Origin: a virus
Virus record (IMG/VR): IMGVR_UViG_3300020469_000068
Span: 1-50,958 of that record
DNA: 50,958 nucleotides
Direction: 5' to 3' (one strand)
Under the pieces are notes generated by a model. That model was not told the DNA's origin. It made no database searches and saw only the letters and a list, made by a program, of their open reading frames with translations. This document shows positions 1 to 9,157 of the stretch, piece after piece. How positions within the stretch are numbered: the first letter of the stretch is position 1; the number at the start of each line of letters is the position of its first letter. A program made the position numbers and the translations under genes.

Positions 1-1814
1 CCTGAAGCATTAGCAATATTAAATGTATCAACATTCGTGCCGGTAGTTCTTTCATCTTTTAATGCTAATCTAAATGAATCTGTTGTAGAAGCTCCGTTGA
101 TTGCAAATACATTAGTACTTGGGTTCATGTCCAATATAGTATTGCTGGCTAATTCATCTCTAAATTGGTGTCTAGCTGAATCATAATATATTCTATTAGC
201 ATGGCTACTATCAGTTGAACCATATAGTTCAATATTACCACCGCCGGCCGCGGATGCAGTATTACCTTGTAATGTAAGGGCAGTGCCTGAACTCCGACGT
301 CCTATTCTTCCATCGTGAATTGTAACCCCAGCATTTGCGATATCTAAATCAGTAAGAGGATTATTTGTTCCAATACCAACTTCATTTGTAGATACATCAA
401 CGAATAAAGTATGGTTAGCATTTGAGCCAACGTCTAAATCACCATGTGTATGGGTATCACCTGTAGTATTTACGATTCCAAATTTAGCATCAGCCGTTGT
501 TGTATTAGTACTACTTGAAGGGCCGACTCTAAAGTCTTGAATAACATTTAATCCACCAGAACCATTGGCTACTACAACACCGGTTGCCGAAATAATTCTA
601 TTTCGTACAGAATCACCGTCGCTTCCATCGAGTGCTGTACCTCCAGCTCTGGTTTCTAAAGTGGTTAATCGATTAGCATGCGTTATCCAGTCTGATTCTC
701 GTGGTACATTTAAATCAAAAGTTTGTCCTGTATCATATCCACCTTCGACAGCAGTTTTCAATCCGTAAGTAATAAGTGATTGTTCTAATTTACTGATGTG
801 GCCATATGCATCAACTTCTAAATCTGAAATTCTTTTAAATGAATTATGTGGGTGACCAGGCGTATCATTTACATTTCCGGTATGAGCAAAATCTTTATTG
901 GTAACTCCCGAAGCAATAGTATTATGTTTTATTTCATAAGTTGATACTTGAGATGCGGCTGCATTAAGGGTGAAAGAGTTTGTACCATTTAATCCATTGA
1001 CACCATTAATATTAATAGTCGTATTATTCGCGGAACGCCCTTCATGAGTGCCAGCAAAAGTTAATTGCCCTTGAGCGTTGACTGTAAATCTTGGCATCGT
1101 AATTACTTTTTGATTCTGAGAACCAATAGAACCATAAGTTCCGGCTGTAACTGCGGTATCAGTAATAGACACAACCTTTGTGGTTGTTTCAGTGTCAGCT
1201 CCAGTAACTGTAATACCAGTCGATGCATTAACATCTTTTACATAATCTCCAGTTGTATCAACTCCCAATTCAACTGCATTTGGCACGATAGTCATCACAC
1301 CAGTACTACTAATTGCAATATCTCCGCCTTCTTTAACACCACCGATTTCACCAGATGTAGCTACGTTAAGTGACAAATCTCTATCTGCTTGAAGATTCGC
1401 AGTATTTCCACCATCAATAGATAACCCAGTAGAAGCAGTAATAATAAGTCTATCATATGCTTTTTGGTCAAGGTCTCTTGCAATATGTCCTAAATCAACA
1501 TCATGCTCACTAAGCTTTGTTGCAACAGTATCTAAATCAGTATCATTTCGAGCAACTTGTAATTGCAGACTATCTAATTCAGTGTTAAAGTCAATTGCTA
1601 ATTGATTAAAGTTTCTACGAAAATCATCAATAGTAGCTGTGGTTTTTAATCCGCCACTAGGAAAGGCTAATGTGTCAGCGGCCGCAATAGACAAGCCATA
1701 ATTAACTGGAATTGTTCCAGTTAAATTTGTACCTAAAGTTAATGGTGTGTACGATGGAGTACTATGCTCTCCGCCTAATGCTCCGTTCGGTGTATTGTTT
1801 CCGCCTATTGCCAT
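1..1814 (-). CDS. Tail fibre-like virion structural protein (3' end outside window)
   Basis: An open frame starts with ATG at 1814 (MAIGGNNTPNG...) and runs off the left edge, leaving about 604 visible residues. Early residues contain a helical, Asp/Leu-rich stretch (LDSLQLQVARNDTDLDTVATKL), then long Gly/Thr/Ser/Asn-rich beta sequence. The passage VGIGTNNPLTDLDI near the left edge is typical of phage tail-fibre shafts that often end in an S74 intramolecular chaperone; the C-terminus is not visible, so this cannot be checked. It is the last gene of the fibre/baseplate operon seen here, 9 bases after the stop of the small coiled-coil gene. Role inferred: adhesin or fibre on the virion. The frame and general class are secure; the receptor and exact T4 equivalent are unknown. 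Confidence 0.8.
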   Translation of the reverse strand, partial: MAIGGNNTPNGALGGEHSTPSYTPLTLGTNLTGTIPVNYGLSIAAADTLAFPSGGLKTTATIDDFRRNFNQLAIDFNTELDSLQLQVARNDTDLDTVATKLSEHDVDLGHIARDLDQKAYDRLIITASTGLSIDGGNTANLQADRDLSLNVATSGEIGGVKEGGDIAISSTGVMTIVPNAVELGVDTTGDYVKDVNASTGITVTGADTETTTKVVSITDTAVTAGTYGSIGSQNQKVITMPRFTVNAQGQLTFAGTHEGRSANNTTININGVNGLNGTNSFTLNAAASQVSTYEIKHNTIASGVTNKDFAHTGNVNDTPGHPHNSFKRISDLEVDAYGHISKLEQSLITYGLKTAVEGGYDTGQTFDLNVPRESDWITHANRLTTLETRAGGTALDGSDGDSVRNRIISATGVVVANGSGGLNVIQDFRVGPSSSTNTTTADAKFGIVNTTGDTHTHGDLDVGSNANHTLFVDVSTNEVGIGTNNPLTDLDIANAGVTIHDGRIGRRSSGTALTLQGNTASAAGGGNIELYGSTDSSHANRIYYDSARHQFRDELASNTILDMNPSTNVFAINGASTTDSFRLALKDERTTGTNVDTFNIANAS

Positions 1815-1823
1815 ATTTGTATC

Positions 1824-2048
1824 CTATTTTTGGTTAAGAGCTCCGCCTTCAACCATTTTATAAATCATATCTTTTAAATCTTCTATTTCTTTTCTTAAGC
1901 TCACTATTTCTTGGTCTTTGGTTAGTTGATGTTTCTTTTTTTCCATGTACCTTTCATAAGCTTCGTTGTCTATATTTATAACAGCGTGCGATGATTTATC
2001 GCGAACTAAACTAGGATTATTTTCAACATGTAAATATTCTTCACTCAT
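1824..2048 (-). CDS. Small coiled-coil protein between structural genes (unknown)
   Basis: A 74-residue acidic and lysine-rich protein. Residues about 30-68 form a strong predicted coiled coil (YMEKKKHQLTKDQEIVSLRK followed by EIEDLKDMIYKM). Its ATG overlaps the stop of the upstream 1742-residue gene by one base (TAATG), which indicates translational coupling. I do not recognise the family. Its position between two large tail genes suggests a chaperone or connector for fibre assembly, but this is inference from context only. Confidence 0.75.
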   Translation of the reverse strand: MSEEYLHVENNPSLVRDKSSHAVINIDNEAYERYMEKKKHQLTKDQEIVSLRKEIEDLKDMIYKMVEGGALNQK

Positions 2049-5000
2049 TATGCTGTTGCTATCGCTCTAAAGTTCATACATCTTGGAATTATTGCGCTGT
2101 CATCTCCTGTAATATTTCCTGCGGTGTGTGTACTTAATACTAATTTAATTTGGAATAAATCAAAGTTATATTCAGCAGCAGCCGCAGAGTCAGGTGTTCT
2201 AAAGTGGACTTCGTTGAATCCGCCTGCTACAGGTATTTCGACCGAATCTAATTTAGTAAACGTCCCACCTCTTGTAAATCTGATATAAGCTTCTACATTA
2301 GCCTGTGGTGCTGGTCGTTGTACATCTAGATAACAATCTACTCTTGAAGCAGCACTATCTAGTCTAACCATATTTGTAATATATCGAGCCTTAGCAGTAC
2401 CATGAGTAGCGCCTGTTTCTCCTGTTAAATTTGCTCCACCATTAATTGTATTAGCAAAAGTCAGTAAAGATAATCTATCCAAATCAATAGTCGGTGTTAA
2501 GAACTCGTTTCCGGTCGATAATTCACAATATAATTGAAGTTGAGTAGGATCGTCATACTTAATAGTTTCGCCTAATTCTAGTACTTCATTAGGTTCTATT
2601 TGATACGTTGTTGTTACATTTGCTTGAGATTTTACTTTCAAGAAATATCTTATTTCGGTTTCTGGTAATACAACTGATTCTGCTATTAAATTAATAGAAT
2701 CAATTCTTAGTTGATTACTTGAACTCAATGCTGCGTCATAAACATTTTCAGGTGATATCGTTACAAAATCTCCGTATGCAGTGTGTGTTGAAGAATTACC
2801 AACTGTTCTAGAGTATGGAGAGGATGTTGATAATTCACTTTCGTTGAACTTAGCATATCTTAAGTGAAACTTAAAGTCTTTATTCTGGTCTGGTGTCCAA
2901 GTTGATGCATTAGCTGATTTAAGAGCTACACCAGTATAAGGGTTCTTTGTAATTCTTTTACCAGTAGTGACATCATCTTTACCAACTTCTGAATGCCATA
3001 GGAAATATTCAGGCGAATTAGATAATACTACAATAGCATATTCAACCCCGCCTTTAAGATGGACTAATGACTCAAAAGTAAATGTTGTTGCAGTCGCTGC
3101 AGTAGTAGATACATTAACTTCGTCAAATTCTTTTTCTACTTCAGAAAAAGGAATTACGTTTTGAGTTGGTATACCATTTTCACATGGTACAAGCTGTATT
3201 CTCACTGGTAATGCGTTGTGCTTCTGTCTGAAGAACAAGTCAACATCTTTTACAAATACTCCTGCAGGATATTGGTCGGGGTCTACTACAAACGTTTGAG
3301 CTAATGGGTCAACGTGACGAATAGCCTTAACAGCTTCTTCAGTTCTTGTAACAGACTTGCTCTCTTTTACTCTTCGCTCACTAACTTTTACAGTTCTTGT
3401 TGATATTATAGTCTCTTGGAGTGTATTTACTATACCACGAGCAGTATACGTAGCCATGGCATAAGTAGTTGAGATTGATAAATCATTTGAAGTATTATCA
3501 ATTAATCTAAATTCTCTTTCTCCAGTTTTAAATCGTAATCTTCTCTGATTAGGAATAATAAAATCACCGGAAACTCTACCTCGACTATCACTTACAATCG
3601 CGCTACTGGTAATGCTACCACCTTCGCTAGTGGGCCGACTATTGAATCTGTCTCGTCTAGTTATATTGTTTCTCCACCTTCTACGAGTATAACTTGAATT
3701 TCCTGTGGCGTAACTAGAAATATTTACACCATCAAAAAACGGGTAAAGAGTAGTATTTGGTTTAAACCCGCTTCCGAAAAAATAAACTCTCCTAGAACGA
3801 ATAAATGGTACAAAAGATACATCAACTATCTTATCACCTAAAGATTGCGTGATTGGTGGACCTTCTTCGGCGAATTGCCTAATACCAGTCCTTGTCATAG
3901 TACCTTTTTCTGCTTTTTGCTCAATTTGAACTCGAGCTCGCCGTAAATTTGTAGTACTTACTGTGCCTCCATTAAATGTTGGAAAATTAGTAGATGCTGG
4001 TGTCCACCGCCATCTTCTATTGCTTCTCAGCCGCCAGCTACGCGTAGCGGCCGTAGGCCAGAACCCAGGTGTTGTAGTTCCTAATCCACGAGCTACAGCC
4101 TGCGCGCCAGTTATTTCACCTAAATTTGTTTTAGTTACCTTACCACTCCAAGTAGTATTCCAATCATTCCAGCGGGTGCCTTGAGAAGCTAACTGCTCAT
4201 TCATTACATTTAATAACGCATCTACGTTACCATCTTGTTTAATAATAACATCTGGTCTTCGTCTAGTATCTTTCCAATGGTCTGACGATGGAGAGAGTCT
4301 TACTTTACCTACCCAAGATGCAACATCGAATGGATTAACACTTACAGCAACTGCTGCTTTGTCTTGATTAATTAAAGTTCTTACAGAAGTAACTGGTAGT
4401 CTAATTAAGTCTTCTCCTGCTGGGTCATTTGCTGCTCCAGTTTTTGGTGTAGAACCAAATGTCGCATCAGTAGTAAGATTTGTAGCAGTATTTCTAATGC
4501 CCAAATCCTGAGAAGTGAACGAAGGTCTTAATACACCTTCTTCGGGGTCTACCGCAATAGCAAATCCAGGGTCGCGAGTATCAGATTTGCCGTGTCCTTT
4601 AAACTCGTCAACTAAAATACCATTCTTGAATCGGTCACCAGTATTATCAAATATTTGTTTATCTGATGTAGCTTGTTCTAATAAAGATAATGATGTATAA
4701 TATTCTAAACTCTTAACCCGCTTTTCAAGTTTACCAATGTCACGCATTGTGTATCTTTTATTATTTTTATATTCAATTTGAATGTTTTGAACCGAATTTG
4801 TAAATGGAGGTATATACAATTCGTAAAGCATCATTGAGTCATCTGGTACTTCAAGTGGAGCTCCCGCGATTGAGTTACCTTCTAAATAAACAAATTTACC
4901 AGCAGTATTTAATACTATACGGTCGTGACGATCAAGATAAAATTCTATTCCGCCTATTTCGATTATACCATTTGGGTCTAAATCTGAATGAGAAGTGTGT

Positions 5001-7276
5001 CTAAAATCTAAAAAGTCACTTGCAGGAGCACCATCAACAAATGGTAACTCAGCTCTGTCTAAATCGCCGACCCCAGTATCATCTAAAGGATAAGAGTCTA
5101 CAGAAAAGAAGCTTCCTGGTGTAGTATGCTCAAGGTATCTATATGCAACATTAACTGCAGTAGAAGATAATGCTTTAATACAAATCAATCGGCCATTTCC
5201 ATAAGTTGTGGCAGTGGCGCCATCTTCCATTATAAAGTTATCTGCTAAATCTGTTCCACTTCCGTCGGCGGCTGAATTAATTGAAGTTATTGAAATTATA
5301 TCACTGTTACTTAAAGCGATTGTATCACCAATAGCATATGCTGCAGCTCCAACAGTTGTTGAACCATCAGTTTTTAAAGTTTTAGTACCGGCCGAACCAG
5401 TAATTCTCTTGGAGAATGTAACATCTACATTACCAGAAGATAATCCTAATGTTAATGTTGCGGTGTCCAGAGTAGAAGTTGTAGTACTTAATGCAACATT
5501 TGTCACAGCAACCGGAGCACCTGTAGATTCATTTACTACAATATACTCGTTTGGATTATCGTGATATAATTCGGCCGAGGTTATAGTAAACGCAAGAGTA
5601 TTGCTACTTACTGATTGATTTTGTAATTTATCTCTAACTGGAATTTTAATTCCAGTAGATGTTACACCACTTGGTGTTAAAGTTTTAATTACTTCGTAGG
5701 GTAAATAGAATATGTTATTATTCTCGCCAGTCTGCTCAATGTTCATGCCCCGCGACTTGGCATTTAAGTATCCATAAAATCGGTTTGAGCCATCGTTTTC
5801 GGCGGAGGAAGTACCCCCATAAATTGTTCTTCCACTTGAAATAGGCTCACTATCAGTATTATCCACATGCTGAGCGACATCATAAACAAAAAGTCTATAT
5901 TTTTTGCCGGTATATTCTATTCCTTTTATCTTACAAGTTGCAATATTTAATGTACCTGCAGCAAAACCAGAAGTACTGACTCCATTTGAAATAGTATAGG
6001 TTTCAGTATTTACAAGCTTGGGTAAAAAATCTATTCGGTCTACTTCAATATAAGAGCCAAAGGTAGCCTGAATTTTAATACCTTCCTCTTTATCAGTAGT
6101 ACGTCCTTTGTTCTGAGTTGAGGTTTGCTTATTTAAAATTTCAATTCTTTGGCCCTTAACATATGCGGTAGAAGGTTCAAGTGTTACAGTAAATTTAGCT
6201 TTATCACCACTATCGGAACGGCCGTTATTAAAACCAGTATCAAAGTCTTCTCTTAAATCTAATTGGAATGGCTGTAGCGCATAGTCACCACTCTCTTCAA
6301 ACGTCCTTAGTGCTAAAGTTTCTCCTATTCTGCTATATTTTGTGTCTACTGGTATTACTGGCTTTGACTCGGTTGCTATAGGTAATACATCAACAGTGTT
6401 TAATACAGTAGTTGCAACAACATTATTTGTTCTATCAATATCTGTGTTATCTGATATTAAAACCAATGTAAGTTGCATTGTATATCTATCAGCACCTGGA
6501 GCAGAAAAGTTTGGTGAACCAGTAGCATTATCATATAAAGTAGAATCATTTGTAGCATTTATAATTGGTTCTGTAATAAGAAATCCAACCGACCCTTCAA
6601 TTGTTTCGAGTGGAGCAGATGAAGTGGTGTCGACATATTTAGTTTGCTCAGGCGCTTCTACAAAATATCCTTTTACGAAATAAATTCCCTTTGCATTGTG
6701 CATCTTAAATGCATAACCAGATGTTATTGCTCCGGTACCATTTCCAATTGCAGCATCAGAGGCTATAGTAATACCTCCACCAGAAAGAGCTTCACCCGTC
6801 TTAAAGTCAGCAAAGGTTCTACTTCCGCCCGCAAAATTAGTAGTGTCTGAAGTATACCTAAGATAAAATCTGTAGTCATTATCAGATTTTAATTCATAGT
6901 CCATAATAGTCGCAGAAACATCAGCCCCATCATAGCCCGAACCAGAAGCTCGGCAATATATCTTTTTACCAACTAATGGTCTAGTAGTATCTGCTGCAAC
7001 TAATGCTCCGTTTGCAGTTAATGTAACATCTATCCATTGAACTTTATTATCAACATCAATTTCGCCATCTAAAACTGTAGAGCCATCTTGAAATATGTGT
7101 TGACCAAACTTATCAATTTGGTCTTGTATAGCAGACTGCATTTGATTCAACTCGCGGGTCTGTACTGCTCTACCGGGCTGAAATAGTATTCTTAAATAAT
7201 TCTTTGATGAATTACCTTTATCGCTATAGTCGTCCCAGTAAGGGCTTCCTTGAGTTGTTGTTGTATCGATAGCCAT
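2048..7276 (-). CDS. Large virion structural protein, DUF4815-type
   Basis: A 1742-residue protein. The N-terminus has the DUF4815 signature seen in T4-like marine phages: an aromatic YWDDYSDKGNSSKNYLRILFQPGRAVQ-type segment (residues about 13-40), then RELNQMQSAIQDQIDKFGQHIF and a DGS turn. A later segment, DPLAQTFVVDPDQYPAGVFV, followed by DVDLFF, resembles the PLAQTF motif of baseplate/short-fibre proteins. A short Arg/Trp-rich patch (SWRLRSNRRWRW) lies near residue 1060. The rest is mostly beta sequence. Likely a baseplate-periphery or fibre-attachment protein on the virion. It lies 10 bases after the 597-residue structural gene and overlaps the small coiled-coil gene. Family assignment is fairly sure; the precise place in the baseplate is not. 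Confidence 0.85.
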   Translation of the reverse strand: MAIDTTTTQGSPYWDDYSDKGNSSKNYLRILFQPGRAVQTRELNQMQSAIQDQIDKFGQHIFQDGSTVLDGEIDVDNKVQWIDVTLTANGALVAADTTRPLVGKKIYCRASGSGYDGADVSATIMDYELKSDNDYRFYLRYTSDTTNFAGGSRTFADFKTGEALSGGGITIASDAAIGNGTGAITSGYAFKMHNAKGIYFVKGYFVEAPEQTKYVDTTSSAPLETIEGSVGFLITEPIINATNDSTLYDNATGSPNFSAPGADRYTMQLTLVLISDNTDIDRTNNVVATTVLNTVDVLPIATESKPVIPVDTKYSRIGETLALRTFEESGDYALQPFQLDLREDFDTGFNNGRSDSGDKAKFTVTLEPSTAYVKGQRIEILNKQTSTQNKGRTTDKEEGIKIQATFGSYIEVDRIDFLPKLVNTETYTISNGVSTSGFAAGTLNIATCKIKGIEYTGKKYRLFVYDVAQHVDNTDSEPISSGRTIYGGTSSAENDGSNRFYGYLNAKSRGMNIEQTGENNNIFYLPYEVIKTLTPSGVTSTGIKIPVRDKLQNQSVSSNTLAFTITSAELYHDNPNEYIVVNESTGAPVAVTNVALSTTTSTLDTATLTLGLSSGNVDVTFSKRITGSAGTKTLKTDGSTTVGAAAYAIGDTIALSNSDIISITSINSAADGSGTDLADNFIMEDGATATTYGNGRLICIKALSSTAVNVAYRYLEHTTPGSFFSVDSYPLDDTGVGDLDRAELPFVDGAPASDFLDFRHTSHSDLDPNGIIEIGGIEFYLDRHDRIVLNTAGKFVYLEGNSIAGAPLEVPDDSMMLYELYIPPFTNSVQNIQIEYKNNKRYTMRDIGKLEKRVKSLEYYTSLSLLEQATSDKQIFDNTGDRFKNGILVDEFKGHGKSDTRDPGFAIAVDPEEGVLRPSFTSQDLGIRNTATNLTTDATFGSTPKTGAANDPAGEDLIRLPVTSVRTLINQDKAAVAVSVNPFDVASWVGKVRLSPSSDHWKDTRRRPDVIIKQDGNVDALLNVMNEQLASQGTRWNDWNTTWSGKVTKTNLGEITGAQAVARGLGTTTPGFWPTAATRSWRLRSNRRWRWTPASTNFPTFNGGTVSTTNLRRARVQIEQKAEKGTMTRTGIRQFAEEGPPITQSLGDKIVDVSFVPFIRSRRVYFFGSGFKPNTTLYPFFDGVNISSYATGNSSYTRRRWRNNITRRDRFNSRPTSEGGSITSSAIVSDSRGRVSGDFIIPNQRRLRFKTGEREFRLIDNTSNDLSISTTYAMATYTARGIVNTLQETIISTRTVKVSERRVKESKSVTRTEEAVKAIRHVDPLAQTFVVDPDQYPAGVFVKDVDLFFRQKHNALPVRIQLVPCENGIPTQNVIPFSEVEKEFDEVNVSTTAATATTFTFESLVHLKGGVEYAIVVLSNSPEYFLWHSEVGKDDVTTGKRITKNPYTGVALKSANASTWTPDQNKDFKFHLRYAKFNESELSTSSPYSRTVGNSSTHTAYGDFVTISPENVYDAALSSSNQLRIDSINLIAESVVLPETEIRYFLKVKSQANVTTTYQIEPNEVLELGETIKYDDPTQLQLYCELSTGNEFLTPTIDLDRLSLLTFANTINGGANLTGETGATHGTAKARYITNMVRLDSAASRVDCYLDVQRPAPQANVEAYIRFTRGGTFTKLDSVEIPVAGGFNEVHFRTPDSAAAAEYNFDLFQIKLVLSTHTAGNITGDDSAIIPRCMNFRAIATA

Positions 7277-7286
7277 ATTTTATCCT

Positions 7287-9080
7287 TTAAAATTGTAATA
7301 TAAGTCTTACTTCTTCAGTTTGTTGTGTATTTCTTGTAATTGGTTTTCTAGTATCTACAAATAATACATCGCCTTCACCTTGAACATATTCACCGCCTTT
7401 TATTACAGTATATGCAAGAGCAGAACTTCCAATTTGTGTACCATTTGGATTTCTAAAAGTAAGACTTCCGCTGGACGAAAAGGGAAATTGATTTATTTGC
7501 CTAGCCGAATTTTGATGGAAATAAATTCTGAAACCACCTTGTTGATTACCAGCATCGTTAGGATCAGCATCTGCGGGATCACTAGTTTCAAGTCTAGATA
7601 CTTGGTCTAACCAAGCCCTTGCTTTCACTCCGCTACCAATATCTTGTTCGACATAAGCACCTGGAATTGCATTTGCTGCAGCAGCATTAGCTTGAGCGGT
7701 AGAATCATTTAAACATTGGAAATATTGTAAACAATTTAAAGCTTGTTCTGCAGTGTAGTCGGTTTCTGACCAAGGTGAGTCATCTTCAGCATGATCACCA
7801 GAACTGTATTTAGTTGCCATAGTATTATTAGTGTCAACTAGTAAAGATACTTCTCTAATCTGAACATCTACTAAAGCTTCTTCAACATATTCATTTTCGC
7901 CAGCGTTATCTCCAGTTGCCTCATTACCAACTCCGCCTTTAAAGTCTGCAGAAATACCTGCGTAATAAGAAGGCATATCTAATTGTGGTGAATGACCGAA
8001 TCCATTCTGTGGTGCTATCAAGCAATCTATTTCAGCTTTTTCAAATCCAGCAGCATCAAAATCTCCTTGTCCTGTTGCAATTCCACCTACAGTTAATGAA
8101 GAATCTGTGATTACTAAACTAGCTTCTTTAATTCCACCACTTCCAGTTTCTGTTAGCCCGCTCACAGCACTACCAGCAGAATTTGTAGTATTTGTTCTTC
8201 CATAACCTAAAGCCTGAGCTTGTGTTAAAGTCCAATTTACTCTTGCAATCTCCCCGTTAGTTCCTGTAGTCACTGTGCATGTATTATTTGCACTGATCGT
8301 GTCACCATCAATATGTTTACCTACAATAGTTGCATTTAAAGTTGTGGGGTGAACGCCTGGATAGCTTTTCCCGTTTCTAGTTGGGTGTATATGAAATCCA
8401 TATAGTAGACCAGCAGTTCCTTGTGCTGATCTTGAACGCCCGTTAGTAATGCCTGATAAAATTGTATCAACATCTTCATTTCTAGGTAAATCGATGAATG
8501 TTCTAGAGTCAGAAAATTTATTAGCATCTACTCTATTAAAAGTAAAAGCATACGCCCAAATATAATTATCAGTTGAATTTTGGACTGCCGTATATGGAAA
8601 TAAAGTACCGGCTATCATTGGTGGAATTACTTCAGATGTTACTCCACCATTATTATTTCCTAAACAAACATATACTCGTTGTACATTATCAGTACCAGTA
8701 TATAAAGCATAACATGGAAGAAAGTCACCATCATTTGCAGCGTCAAAACAAGTTGGGTCGGACGGATTATATACTTTGAACTTTCTACCAATTTGAAACT
8801 TTATCTGTGGCACTAATCTTTTAACATCAGTGGTTCCAACCTTAATCAAAGTCATAAGATTCTTTTTAACATCATCTTTTTCTATTACACTACCAGTAGG
8901 TACGGGTGGGTCAAACGCAGTAACTGATTCTAAATCGCCTTCGGTGTCTGCCTCGTATGGGTCTGTCTTACCAATTCCCACGTAATAGTTTTTACCACCT
9001 GAGCCTTGAGCCGTAAACACATCATTAAAAAATCTGTCGATGTTGTTTTTTCTAAAATCGTCTGTTATAATTGCTGCCAT
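7287..9080 (-). CDS. Virion structural protein of the baseplate/fibre cluster
   Basis: A 597-residue protein. The N-terminus (MAAIITDDFRKNNIDRFFND, then YYVGIGKTDPY) matches a conserved structural protein that in marine T4-like phages sits between the baseplate wedge genes and the DUF4815 protein. The rest is Gly/Thr/Asn-rich beta sequence, ending in a conserved-looking block (GGEYVQGEGDVLFVD...EEVRLILQF). A TATAAATA late box lies about 28 bases upstream of the ATG, and AAAGGT gives a ribosome binding site, so this gene probably starts its own late transcript after the giant gene. Function inferred: baseplate or fibre-network component. No enzymatic motif seen. Confidence 0.8.
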   Translation of the reverse strand: MAAIITDDFRKNNIDRFFNDVFTAQGSGGKNYYVGIGKTDPYEADTEGDLESVTAFDPPVPTGSVIEKDDVKKNLMTLIKVGTTDVKRLVPQIKFQIGRKFKVYNPSDPTCFDAANDGDFLPCYALYTGTDNVQRVYVCLGNNNGGVTSEVIPPMIAGTLFPYTAVQNSTDNYIWAYAFTFNRVDANKFSDSRTFIDLPRNEDVDTILSGITNGRSRSAQGTAGLLYGFHIHPTRNGKSYPGVHPTTLNATIVGKHIDGDTISANNTCTVTTGTNGEIARVNWTLTQAQALGYGRTNTTNSAGSAVSGLTETGSGGIKEASLVITDSSLTVGGIATGQGDFDAAGFEKAEIDCLIAPQNGFGHSPQLDMPSYYAGISADFKGGVGNEATGDNAGENEYVEEALVDVQIREVSLLVDTNNTMATKYSSGDHAEDDSPWSETDYTAEQALNCLQYFQCLNDSTAQANAAAANAIPGAYVEQDIGSGVKARAWLDQVSRLETSDPADADPNDAGNQQGGFRIYFHQNSARQINQFPFSSSGSLTFRNPNGTQIGSSALAYTVIKGGEYVQGEGDVLFVDTRKPITRNTQQTEEVRLILQF

Positions 9081-9108
9081 ACTTACCTTTTATTATTAGA
9101 ATTATCCT

Positions 9109-9116
9109 TATTTATA
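9109..9116 (-). promoter_or_regulatory. T4-type late promoter box TATAAATA
   Basis: A perfect match to the T4 late -10 box on the minus strand, in a 77-base gap, 28 bases before the ATG of the 597-residue structural gene. A normal leader with an AAAGGT ribosome binding site follows. In T4 such boxes are read by gp55/gp33-modified polymerase; a gp33 homologue is present in this window. Confidence 0.7.
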
Positions 9117-9157
9117 TAGTTTTACCTACTTGTTTTTAATAAATTATTAGACTTATG

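Noticed and set aside
1973-1980. TATAAATA on the minus strand inside the 74-residue coiled-coil gene, upstream of the fibre gene
   Set aside because: It lies in coding sequence (VINIDNEA) 160 bases before the fibre ATG. It could be an internal late promoter, but a match this short in AT-rich DNA is expected by chance.
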